Positions 27,403 through 34,640 of a stretch of DNA of 64,000 bases are shown here, one piece after another. The stretch is from CAYRXM01 sp964449465 (GTDB lineage Bacteria; Chloroflexota; Anaerolineae; JAFGEY01), in contig CAYVBK010000007.1 of the NCBI GenBank assembly GCA_964449465.1, forward strand, positions 87,167-151,166, written 5' to 3'. The translations under genes and the position numbers were made by a program. Under the pieces are notes generated by a model. It searched no databases. It saw only the letters and a program-made list of their open reading frames with translations, and was not told where the DNA came from. How positions within the stretch are numbered: the stretch's first letter is position 1; the number at the start of each line of letters is the position of its first letter.

Positions 27403-28655
27403 GGCCGGCCAAACGGCACGCTGACCGGCCGGGTGTGGACATCGTACAGGGTGCGCCCCCACACCACAATGCGCAACGGGGTCAGGTTGGGCGGGTGGGG
27501 TTGCCAGCGCCACAATACCCAGGTGGCCGGCGCGGCGGGTGCGTTCCAGGCTGCGACCAGATGTGCTACTCCCACCAGGTCGGCCGGGTTGAGAGTGGCA
27601 TAGTCAATCAGGTCGGCCGGCGTGTCCTGGCCGACCCAATCGGTCAGGTTGGCCAGGACACGTGCCAGTGGCACAGCCGCGCCGATCAAAGTGGGGGAGC
27701 GGTAAAAGCCAAAACGTCCCTGTGCGGTCATTTCGGCGATGCCGCCTTCGGCCCGGTAGAGGCCGGGTGGCGCGCCGGCCATGCGGATGGCGTCGCTGAC
27801 CAGGAACAACTGGCGGTGCGGCTTGGCGCGATAGAACACCCTGGCCGTAGCCGGCGGCACATGGTGTCCATCGGCGATCAGGCCGACGGCCAGACGGTCT
27901 TGGGCGGCCTGTTCCCACAGCAGGTTGGGGTGGCGCGGCAAGAGGTTGTGGCAGCCGTTGCCTAGATGGGTGACGCCACGCGCTCCGGCCTCGATGGCCT
28001 GTTGGATGGTGGGGGCGTCGGCGTTGTGATGGCCCAGGCAGACGGCCACGCCTTGGCGGCTGACCTCTCGGATCAATTCTATTGCGCCGTCTATTTCGGG
28101 TGCCAGGGTGAGCATCTTGATCCGACCGCCGGCGGCCGTCTGCAAATTTTCCCACTCGCTCAAGCTGGGCGGGCGCACATGGGCGCGGGGATGTGCGCCG
28201 CGCGGTCCGTCATCGGGCGAGATCCACGGCCCTTCCAGGTGAATGCCGGCCACCAGCGCGGCCATATCGGGGTATTGGCGACAGGCGGCGTTCAACTGTG
28301 CCAGTGCTGTTTGTAGCACCTCGGTAGCGTCGGTGGTCAGGGTGGGGAGAAAGGCCGTGCTGCCGGTGAGGGCGATGGAACGGCACAGATCACGGAGGCC
28401 TGCCGCGTCCAGGTCGGTGTCCTTAAAACCGCGCCCCCAATAGCCATTGATCTGGGCGTCGAACAGACCGGGTGTGGCAAATACCAGCGGGTCAGGATCG
28501 GCCAGAGATCGCTCATCGGTGGTGGCCGGGCGCAGTGACAGATTGCGCTCGCCGGTCCAACTCAACACCCAGAGAGGGGCAGCGTCGCCGGGGCGCAGGC
28601 GCACAACGACTTGATCGAATGAGGGGGGATCGGGCCAAAAGAGATTGTCAGACAT
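27384..28655 (-). CDS. nagA: N-acetylglucosamine-6-phosphate deacetylase-like amidohydrolase
   Basis: The 423-residue protein has GIHLEGPWIS (metal Glu), VCLGHHNAD and THLGNGCHN (metal His), GLIADGHH and LVSDAIRMAG (catalytic Asp), matching NagA, which converts GlcNAc-6-P to glucosamine-6-P and acetate. The N-terminal small beta domain is divergent, and the THLFNAM block is THLGNGC, so the exact N-acyl sugar is less certain. ATG 28655 shares its A with the TGA of the preceding gene (TGATG), indicating coupled translation. No nagB or sugar transporter is adjacent. The last residues PEPAVQ come from a tandem repeat. Confidence 0.85.
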   Translation of the reverse strand: MSDNLFWPDPPSFDQVVVRLRPGDAAPLWVLSWTGERNLSLRPATTDERSLADPDPLVFATPGLFDAQINGYWGRGFKDTDLDAAGLRDLCRSIALTGSTAFLPTLTTDATEVLQTALAQLNAACRQYPDMAALVAGIHLEGPWISPDDGPRGAHPRAHVRPPSLSEWENLQTAAGGRIKMLTLAPEIDGAIELIREVSRQGVAVCLGHHNADAPTIQQAIEAGARGVTHLGNGCHNLLPRHPNLLWEQAAQDRLAVGLIADGHHVPPATARVFYRAKPHRQLFLVSDAIRMAGAPPGLYRAEGGIAEMTAQGRFGFYRSPTLIGAAVPLARVLANLTDWVGQDTPADLIDYATLNPADLVGVAHLVAAWNAPAAPATWVLWRWQPHPPNLTPLRIVVWGRTLYDVHTRPVSVPFGRPEPAVQ

Positions 28656-29461
28656 CAGTAAATTGCTCCGGGAAAGGTGCAAATCTGGGCGTGGCTGCCC
28701 ACCCGCTTGTACATACGCACGCTGCCCCAGGCCTCGTTCAGGATGCCGTCGTGGATGGCCCAACTGCGCCCGCGCACGGTGCGCTCTTGCCCGGGGCGAC
28801 GAAAGGGCGTCGACCCGTCCAGCCGGGCGATCAGGCAGCCGCCGGGTTGAAAATCGAGATGGATCTGGCTCATGCGCGCCTGACCGGTCATATAGGCAAA
28901 GCCGTATCGTTCAAACAAGATGGCGGTGTGATAGGTGAGCGGTTCGATAAAAAAGCGGTCTTTGCCCAGTTGGACGATAAATTGCTCCATTAGCGGAATT
29001 AACTCGCGGCACAGGTGCAGGCCGTGGCGCACCTGACCGGGGGCCAGGCCGGCCTCCATTGCCGCAATTTCGGCGGGGATATTGCGCGGCAGCGCGCTCA
29101 ATTTGGTACATTCGCCCTGCCAGTACAGGTCTACATCAAAGCGCGGCGAGCCGGGGTCGTTGACCATCAGCAGCAGCACTTGAATCTGCCCGCTGCTGGT
29201 GTCGGCGATCTGAAAGTACAGCAACGGGTCGCGCGGATCGGCCGGGTGGCGAATGTCAATTTCGACAAAGCCGGTCTGGTCGGGGCAGTGGATCTGGGTG
29301 ATCCATTCTTCCTGGTCAGTTGGCAAGGGAAAGTGGGCGGCCAGGACGGCCAGATCGGGGATCAGGGCGCGGTAAATCTCGTGTTTGATGGCCTGCGACC
29401 GGGCATTGATCTGCCGCAGCGACGAGAGGTGGATGTGATCGTACATCAGCCGTCTGGCCAT
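28655..29461 (-). CDS. Conserved hypothetical protein
   Basis: This 268-residue soluble protein has no motif I can assign. It has an N-terminal helical part (HIHLSSLRQINARSQAIKHE), a central beta-rich part (FVEIDIRHPAD, LLYFQIADT, VLLLMVNDPGSPRFDVDLYW) and a hydrophobic C-terminal half (LTYHTAILFERYGFAYMTG). ATG 29461 follows AGGGTG at good spacing and lies two bases after the smpB stop; a TTG at 29467 is the alternative. It is coupled to nagA by a TGATG junction, so a link to sugar metabolism is possible but unproved. Confidence 0.75.
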   Translation of the reverse strand: MARRLMYDHIHLSSLRQINARSQAIKHEIYRALIPDLAVLAAHFPLPTDQEEWITQIHCPDQTGFVEIDIRHPADPRDPLLYFQIADTSSGQIQVLLLMVNDPGSPRFDVDLYWQGECTKLSALPRNIPAEIAAMEAGLAPGQVRHGLHLCRELIPLMEQFIVQLGKDRFFIEPLTYHTAILFERYGFAYMTGQARMSQIHLDFQPGGCLIARLDGSTPFRRPGQERTVRGRSWAIHDGILNEAWGSVRMYKRVGSHAQICTFPGAIY

Positions 29462-29463
29462 GT

Positions 29464-29946
29464 TCAATCACCCTGTCGTTCGTGTTCACGCAAGGCGCGC
29501 CGCATACGCCGCTCGTCGTCGCGTTTGGCGATGGCCTGGCGTTTGTCGTATTCGTGCTTGCCGCGCGCCAGAGCCAGCTCGATTTTGGCGCGATTCTTTT
29601 TGAGGTACATGCGCAGCGGCACCAGGGTGTAGCCCTTTTCTTGCATGCGGTTGGCCAGCCGGGCGATTTGTCTGCTGTGCAGGAGTAGCTTGCGACGGCG
29701 GCGCGGCTCGTGGCCAAAGCGGCTGGCCGGATCATAGGGGGCAATGTGGGCGTTGATCAACCAGACTTCGCCTTCTTCGATGGCGGCATAGCTGTCGCGC
29801 AGATTGACCTGTCCGGCACGGATGGACTTGATCTCAGAGCCGATCAAGACAATGCCGGCTTCGATCCTGTCGTCGAGGGTATAGTCGTGGTAGGCTTTGC
29901 GGTTGGTGGCGACGGTTTTGATTTCGTCGGAATCTGTGTGTGACAC
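29464..29946 (-). CDS. smpB: SsrA-binding protein SmpB
   Basis: The 160-residue protein has the SmpB core: NRKAYHDYTLDDRIEAGIVL, GSEIKSIRAGQVNLRDSYA, INAHIAPYD, RRRRKLLLH and GYTLVPLRMYLKKNRAKIE, ending in the basic KHEYDKRQAIAKRDDER tail. It delivers tmRNA to stalled ribosomes. The start is GTG 29946 with a weak AGAAAGA site. The promoter is at 30025-30052. The tmRNA gene itself is not in the window. Confidence 0.95.
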   Translation of the reverse strand: MSHTDSDEIKTVATNRKAYHDYTLDDRIEAGIVLIGSEIKSIRAGQVNLRDSYAAIEEGEVWLINAHIAPYDPASRFGHEPRRRRKLLLHSRQIARLANRMQEKGYTLVPLRMYLKKNRAKIELALARGKHEYDKRQAIAKRDDERRMRRALREHERQGD

Positions 29947-30024
29947 GGTATTTCTTTCTGAAAAATTGTTACATGGATGATTGTGGTGTTGAGGTCACTA
30001 ATATACCAATCATTGATTTTCTCT

Positions 30025-30052
30025 ATTATACACTGAAAGGTTTGTTTGTAAA
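30025..30052 (-). promoter_or_regulatory. Promoter of the smpB operon
   Basis: Minus strand reads TTTACA, a 16-base spacer and TATAAT, giving a leader of about 70 bases ahead of smpB. Confidence 0.75.
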
Positions 30053-30081
30053 GCGCGGTAATCGTGCTCATTCACCGTTTC

Positions 30082-30213
30082 CGACTGGGAGCGTACTGAA
30101 AACCCGCTCATCACCAAGACACAAAGGACACAAAGCATTTCTAAAAACTCAAAGGCATCGCAAACCTTTGTGTTCTCGGTGTCCTTTGTGGTAAAAATAG
30201 ACTTTTTCAGTGG
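30082..30213. repeat. MITE-like palindromic element, copy 2
   Basis: A 132-base element with ends ACTGAAAA (30095-30102) and TTTTCAGT (30204-30211) as an 8-base perfect terminal inverted repeat, plus a shared flank CGACTGGGAGCGT. Internal arms (ACACAAAGGACACAAAG and CTTTGTGTTCTCGG) can pair. It matches copy 1 in inverted orientation. It has no coding capacity, so any movement would need a transposase supplied elsewhere. Confidence 0.87.
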
Positions 30214-30399
30214 CCTCCTGGGACTGCATGTATAGCCATTGTCGCTCGAATTTCGCAGGAGCGAGGCAATTCGGTGAGGAGCGAATGTGTTTTCGTTGAT
30301 ATACTTGACCCCAGTTGCTAGAGAGCATTAGTATAGTCCTGATAGCCCGATAGGTCAACCTTCTCTTCTTTGGGGGTGCGTATCAGATGCCTGGCATCG
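30214..30399. other. Gene-free stretch downstream of kdpE
   Basis: Between the MITE-like element and the remnant next to kdpE I see no convincing gene or terminator. A short inverted GCAGGAGCGAGGC / GTGAGGAGCGAATG-like duplication around 30258-30290 is the only structure noted. The small minus-strand frame across 30318-30590 has no ribosome site and is not accepted. Confidence 0.4.
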
Positions 30400-30561
30400 C
30401 TATTTTGTCGGGTCCGACCAATTTGCCATACTGATCTGTTTGTCGGTAGACAGAAGCATTTCGATGTTGGCGACTCGGGCTTGTTCATCGCTGCAACCAG
30501 GTTGGGTGGCAAAAAGAGCAAGCGCGCGGTTAAAGAACTCGCTGTATGATACGGTTTGACG
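30400..30561 (-). pseudogene. In-frame coding remnant after the kdpE stop
   Basis: Immediately after the kdpE TAG the same frame stays open for 53 codons (RQTVSYSEFFNRALALF at the start, SMANWSDPTK at the end, then TAG 30400-30402). The composition is protein-like: SEFFNRALALFATQPGC and ARVANIEMLLSTDKQ. It has no start codon or ribosome site near its beginning. It could be a 3' gene fragment left by a rearrangement, or a read-through extension of KdpE. I do not recognise the family. Confidence 0.35.
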
Positions 30562-31254
30562 CTATACGTCATTTCGCAGGCGATACCCAACCCCAGGCTC
30601 GGTCAGGATATAACGCGGGCGCGTCGAATCCGGCTCGATTTTGCGCCGCAGATTGCTGATATTCACCCGCAGCATGTGGAGTTCTTGCTCGTATCCCATG
30701 CCCCAGACCTCGCGCAGCAGTTGGCGGTGGGTCAAAACCCGACCGACGTGCGCGACCAGGACGCGCAACAAGTCGTATTCTGTCGGCGTCAGTTGCACCG
30801 CTTGCCCGGCTACCGTCACTACGCGGCGCACCAGATCCACCTCAAGGTCGCCGCTGGTAAATACGGGCTGGTCGCCAGGTTGTCCCGCACGCCGCAAGGC
30901 CGCGCGCATCCGCGCTAGCAGTTCGCCGATGCCGAAGGGTTTGGTCAAATAGTCGTCCGCGCCGGCATCCAGCGAGGCGATCTTGTCGGTCTCTTGCCCG
31001 CGCACAGAAAGGATGATGATCGGCAGGCGCGTCCACTCGCGCAGCAGCCGGGTGACGTGAATCCCATCCAGGTCTGGCAGTCCCAAATCCAGGATGACCA
31101 GGTCGGGCCGGTCGGCGACGACAGCAGAGAGCGCAGCCTGGCCGCTATCCGCTTCAAAAATGGTATAGCCATGCGCCGCCAGCGATACTCGCAGAAAACG
31201 CCGGATGGCCGGTTCATCATCCACGACCAGCACACGTGCGCCGGTTTCGCTCAT
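30562..31254 (-). CDS. kdpE: KDP operon response regulator KdpE
   Basis: The 230-residue OmpR-family regulator has a receiver domain with the acidic pair in VVDDEP, phospho-acceptor Asp in ILDLGLPDLDG and the Lys of LTKPFG. A winged-helix domain follows (LTPTEYDLLRVLVAHVGRVL, ending GVGYRLRND). It activates kdpFABC when K+ is limiting. It starts four bases after kdpD. Confidence 0.95.
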   Translation of the reverse strand: MSETGARVLVVDDEPAIRRFLRVSLAAHGYTIFEADSGQAALSAVVADRPDLVILDLGLPDLDGIHVTRLLREWTRLPIIILSVRGQETDKIASLDAGADDYLTKPFGIGELLARMRAALRRAGQPGDQPVFTSGDLEVDLVRRVVTVAGQAVQLTPTEYDLLRVLVAHVGRVLTHRQLLREVWGMGYEQELHMLRVNISNLRRKIEPDSTRPRYILTEPGVGYRLRNDV

Positions 31255-31258
31255 AAGG

Positions 31259-33925
31259 CTACCTCGTCGACGGGCGCAGCGGCAGCGCGACGGTCACCAG
31301 CGTTCCGCCGTCCGCGCGGTTCTGCACCCAGATGCGGCCCGCGTGCGCTTCAACAATGCCCTTGCAGATGGATAGCCCTAATCCCGTTCCACCCACCTGC
31401 CCAGGGCGTTGCACGCGGTAGAATTTGTCAAACACGCGTTCCAGGTCATTCGGCGGAATACCGACACCGCAGTCGGCAATTTCGATGATCGCTTCCGCGT
31501 CCTCTGCGCGCGCCAACACCTGGATAGGCGTTCCCGGCATTGAGTATTTGAGGGCGTTGTCCAGCAGATTCGTCAAGACTTGGGCGATCAACACGAAATC
31601 CATCGGCGCAAGCAGATCGGGCGGGGCTTTCACCGTCAATGGGCGGTCGCGCAGCCGGTTATCCAGCGGTTCGAGCGCAGCGCCGATCACGTCTTGCACA
31701 TCGCACAGTTCGCGCGTCACCTTGAGCGCGCCGGCCTCGATGCGGGTCATATCGAGCAGGTTGCCCACGAGACGGTTGAGCCGCTCAGCCTCTTCCCGCG
31801 CATTCTCAACCAGGCTACGCCGCGCGTCAGTGTCGAGTTCGACATCTTGTTGCAGGCTGCTGAGCGCGCCGGTGATCGAGACCAGCGGAGTGCGCAAATC
31901 GTGCGAAATCGAGTTGAGCAGCGCGGTTTGCAGTTTTTCGGTCGCCTGGAGCATCTCGGCACGTTGCGCTTGTTCCGCCAACTGCGCCCGTTCAATCGCC
32001 AGCGCGGCCTGGCTGGCAAACGCCTCCAACAAATGGCGTTGATCCGGGCTGAGATGACTGCCCGAATCGGTGGGGGTGACGCCTAACACACCCACCACAC
32101 CGCGCGCCGTCTTGAGCGGCAAATAACGCGCACCGGCCGCCGGCAACGTGTCCGTCCCGCGTCCGGCCGGCTGACCATGCTGAAAAACCCAGACGGCAAC
32201 GGCCAACTCGTTTTCGTTCAGCGTCAAACCGGGGCTGAGGATGCGCGGTGCGACGGCGCGTTCTGTGGCATCCGGCATCAAAACGACCACTTCACGGCCA
32301 AAGGTTTGCGTGGCATGGACGAGAATGTTCTGCACGATCTCATCCAGGCTCACGGCCGCGGCCAGATCGCGGCTGAGGGCATACAGCTCAAGGGTGTGCA
32401 ATTCACGGCGCTGCGCCGCTTCGGCCTGCTCGCGTACCTGCGCGGTCAAGTTGCTGATGATCAGCCCCACGCCCAGCAGTGACGAGAAGGTCAGCAGGTA
32501 TTCCGTATCCGACACGGCCAGCGTGAACTGCGGCGGCACGAAAAAAAAGTCGAACACCAGGACGCTCAAGATCGCTGCCAGGAGCGATGGGCCGCGCCCC
32601 AGCGCAATGGCGGCAATGACAACAGCGAGCAGGTAAATCATCACCAGGTTGGTCGGGGCAAAGAGCGGATGCACCAACGCGCTCAATCCGGCGCCGGCAG
32701 TCACCAACAGCGCGCCCAGTGCGTAGCGCAGCCAGGAGCGACGCAACGGCTGTTTTGTGGTTTCTAACAGGAAACTCTCCCGCGCCTCCACCGTCCCGCT
32801 GATGACATACACAGCAATGCTACCGCTGGCACGGATGACCTGCTCAACGACAGACCCGCGCAGCAGTTCTTGCCAGCGCGGGCGCACCAGCTTGCCGACC
32901 ACGATCTTGGTGACATTGTGGCTGCGGGCATAGTCGAGAACAGTCTGAGCAATCGCATGGCCGGGCAGGGTGATGGCTTGGCCACCCAGTTCTTCGGCCA
33001 GGCGCAAGGCCCGCGCGACGCGCTCCTTTTCCGTGGCGGTCAGCCGGACGTGTTTGTGGGTTTCGACATAGAGGGCTACCCATTCGGCGCCGGATTCCTG
33101 GGCCAGACGGCGCGTGGCTCGCACCAGTCGTTCGGACAAGAAACCGGGGGCGACGCACACCAACAGCTTTTCTTTGGCCGGCCACGGGCCGGGAATGGCG
33201 TGCGACTGCATATAAGCGCGCATCTGGTCGTCCACCCGCTCGGCGGCGCGGCGCATGGTCAATTCGCGCAGAGCGGTGAGATTGCCCGGGCGGAAAAATT
33301 TGCGGATCGCCCGCGCGGCCTGATCGGGGACGTACACTTTGCCTTCTTCGAGTCGGCGCAGCAGTTCGGCGGGGGGCAGGTCAATCAACTCGAGTTCGGT
33401 CGTCTCGTCAATCACCCGATCGGGCAAAGTTTCGCGCACAATGATGCCGGTGATTTGCGCCACCACATCGTTCAGACTTTCGAGGTGTTGGATGTTGAGG
33501 GTCGTGTAAACATCTATGCCGTTGGCGAGCAGTTCTTCGACATCCTGGTAGCGTTTGAGGTGACGCGAGCCGGGCGCGTTCGTGTGCGCCAGTTCATCCA
33601 CCAAGGCCAACTGCGGACGGCGCGCCAGCACGGCATCCACATCCATCTCCGACAAAAGGATGCCGCGATACTCGACCTGCTTGCGCGGGATTGTCTCCAG
33701 GTCGCGCAGCATAGCTTTGGTTTCGACCCGGCCATGCGTTTCGACATACGCCACGACCAGGTCCACACCTTCCGCCCGGCGCTGGTGGGCGGCTTCGAGC
33801 ATGGCGTAGGTTTTGCCCACGCCGGCAGCGTAACCCAAAAAAATTTTGAGTTTGCCGCGCGCTTGCCGCTGTTCCTCAGCCTGGATGCGCGCCAACAATA
33901 CATCCGGGTCAGGGCGTTGTTCCAT
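31259..33925 (-). CDS. kdpD: Osmosensitive K+ sensor histidine kinase KdpD
   Basis: The 888-residue protein has the N-terminal KdpD domain with Walker A GYAAGVGKT and LVDELAHTNAPGSRH (about 25-230), and a USP-like domain (about 250-375). Four membrane helices of DUF4118 type (about 400-500) come next, then a GAF domain, HisKA with SISHDLRTPL, and a HATPase (DCGVGIPPNDLE, GTGLGLSIC). It senses K+ limitation and controls KdpE. The start is ATG 33925 with AAGGA six bases upstream; GTG 33928 is the alternative. It lies 114 bases after kdpC, across a palindromic repeat. Confidence 0.95.
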   Translation of the reverse strand: MEQRPDPDVLLARIQAEEQRQARGKLKIFLGYAAGVGKTYAMLEAAHQRRAEGVDLVVAYVETHGRVETKAMLRDLETIPRKQVEYRGILLSEMDVDAVLARRPQLALVDELAHTNAPGSRHLKRYQDVEELLANGIDVYTTLNIQHLESLNDVVAQITGIIVRETLPDRVIDETTELELIDLPPAELLRRLEEGKVYVPDQAARAIRKFFRPGNLTALRELTMRRAAERVDDQMRAYMQSHAIPGPWPAKEKLLVCVAPGFLSERLVRATRRLAQESGAEWVALYVETHKHVRLTATEKERVARALRLAEELGGQAITLPGHAIAQTVLDYARSHNVTKIVVGKLVRPRWQELLRGSVVEQVIRASGSIAVYVISGTVEARESFLLETTKQPLRRSWLRYALGALLVTAGAGLSALVHPLFAPTNLVMIYLLAVVIAAIALGRGPSLLAAILSVLVFDFFFVPPQFTLAVSDTEYLLTFSSLLGVGLIISNLTAQVREQAEAAQRRELHTLELYALSRDLAAAVSLDEIVQNILVHATQTFGREVVVLMPDATERAVAPRILSPGLTLNENELAVAVWVFQHGQPAGRGTDTLPAAGARYLPLKTARGVVGVLGVTPTDSGSHLSPDQRHLLEAFASQAALAIERAQLAEQAQRAEMLQATEKLQTALLNSISHDLRTPLVSITGALSSLQQDVELDTDARRSLVENAREEAERLNRLVGNLLDMTRIEAGALKVTRELCDVQDVIGAALEPLDNRLRDRPLTVKAPPDLLAPMDFVLIAQVLTNLLDNALKYSMPGTPIQVLARAEDAEAIIEIADCGVGIPPNDLERVFDKFYRVQRPGQVGGTGLGLSICKGIVEAHAGRIWVQNRADGGTLVTVALPLRPSTR

Positions 33926-33970
33926 CACCTATCCTTCAACTGCCAAAGTGGTTACGCGCTTCGTTTTTTT

Positions 33971-34050
33971 GGACAGGATTTACAGGATTACCAGGATGAA
34001 AAAGTTTTCATAGAGTCTTTTCTAATCCTGAAAATCCTGTTAATCCTGTC
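33971..34050. repeat. AGGATT-type palindromic repeat overlapping kdpC 3' end
   Basis: The left arm has three ACAGGATT/CAGGAT units (33972-33997), and the right arm at 34025-34050 is nearly its perfect reverse complement (ATCCTG, AATCCTG, TTAATCCTGTC). They enclose a 27-base A/T-rich centre. The kdpC TAA (34040-34042) lies in the right arm. Folded in the kdp transcript it could act between kdpFABC and kdpDE. Confidence 0.85.
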
Positions 34051-34630
34051 GAAAAATGGCAAAGTGAGATTGTAATGCCAGGTTCAGCTTGAGCACGTTC
34101 ACGCGCGGCTCGCCCAGGATTCCAAACTGTCGCCCTTCGGTGCATTGGGCAACCAGTGCCTGCACCTGAGCCTCGCTCAAGCCGTGCGCCCGCGCCACAC
34201 GCGGGACCTGGTAAAGCGCCGCCGCCACGCTGATGTGCGGATCGAGTCCGCTGGCCGAGGCCGTCGCCAGGTCTACCGGAACGAGCGCCTGTTGATCGGG
34301 ATCCGCAGCGCGCAGCGCGTCAACGCGGGCCTGCGCCGCCTGGAGCAAATCGGGATTCGACGGTCCCAAATTCGAGCCGGACGAGGCGGCGGCATTGTAA
34401 GGAAAGGGCCGTGTGGCCGACAATCGCCCCCAAAAGTATCCCGGAGCGTCAAAAGGCTGCCCGATCCACTCAGAACCACGGGCCTGCCCATCACTGACGA
34501 TTATACTCCCGTTGGCCTGATACGGGAAAAAGGCCTGCGCCCATCCCGTCACCGCCAGCGGATAAAAAACGCCGGTGATCAACGTCAGCGCGAGCAGCGA
34601 AACGATAGCCGGGCGGAGTTGCGCACGCAT
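34040..34630 (-). CDS. kdpC: K+-transporting ATPase subunit KdpC
   Basis: The 196-residue protein has one N-terminal membrane helix (IVSLLALTLITGVFYPLAVT) and the KdpC blocks GSEWIGQPF, YFWGRLSATR, NLGPSNPDL, DPHISVAAALYQVPRVA and VNVLKLN. It stabilises the KdpB nucleotide site. ATG 34630 follows AGGAGG; an earlier in-frame ATG inside kdpB is rejected. The last residues FRQD and the stop are made from a dispersed repeat, an unusual tail relative to the family ending near LNLAL. Confidence 0.94.
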   Translation of the reverse strand: MRAQLRPAIVSLLALTLITGVFYPLAVTGWAQAFFPYQANGSIIVSDGQARGSEWIGQPFDAPGYFWGRLSATRPFPYNAAASSGSNLGPSNPDLLQAAQARVDALRAADPDQQALVPVDLATASASGLDPHISVAAALYQVPRVARAHGLSEAQVQALVAQCTEGRQFGILGEPRVNVLKLNLALQSHFAIFRQD

Positions 34631-34640
34631 AGCTTGCCTC

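Noticed and set aside
30318..30590. 90-residue minus-strand frame near kdpE
   Set aside because: It overlaps the kdpE end, has no ribosome site, and a different frame of the same strand looks more protein-like.
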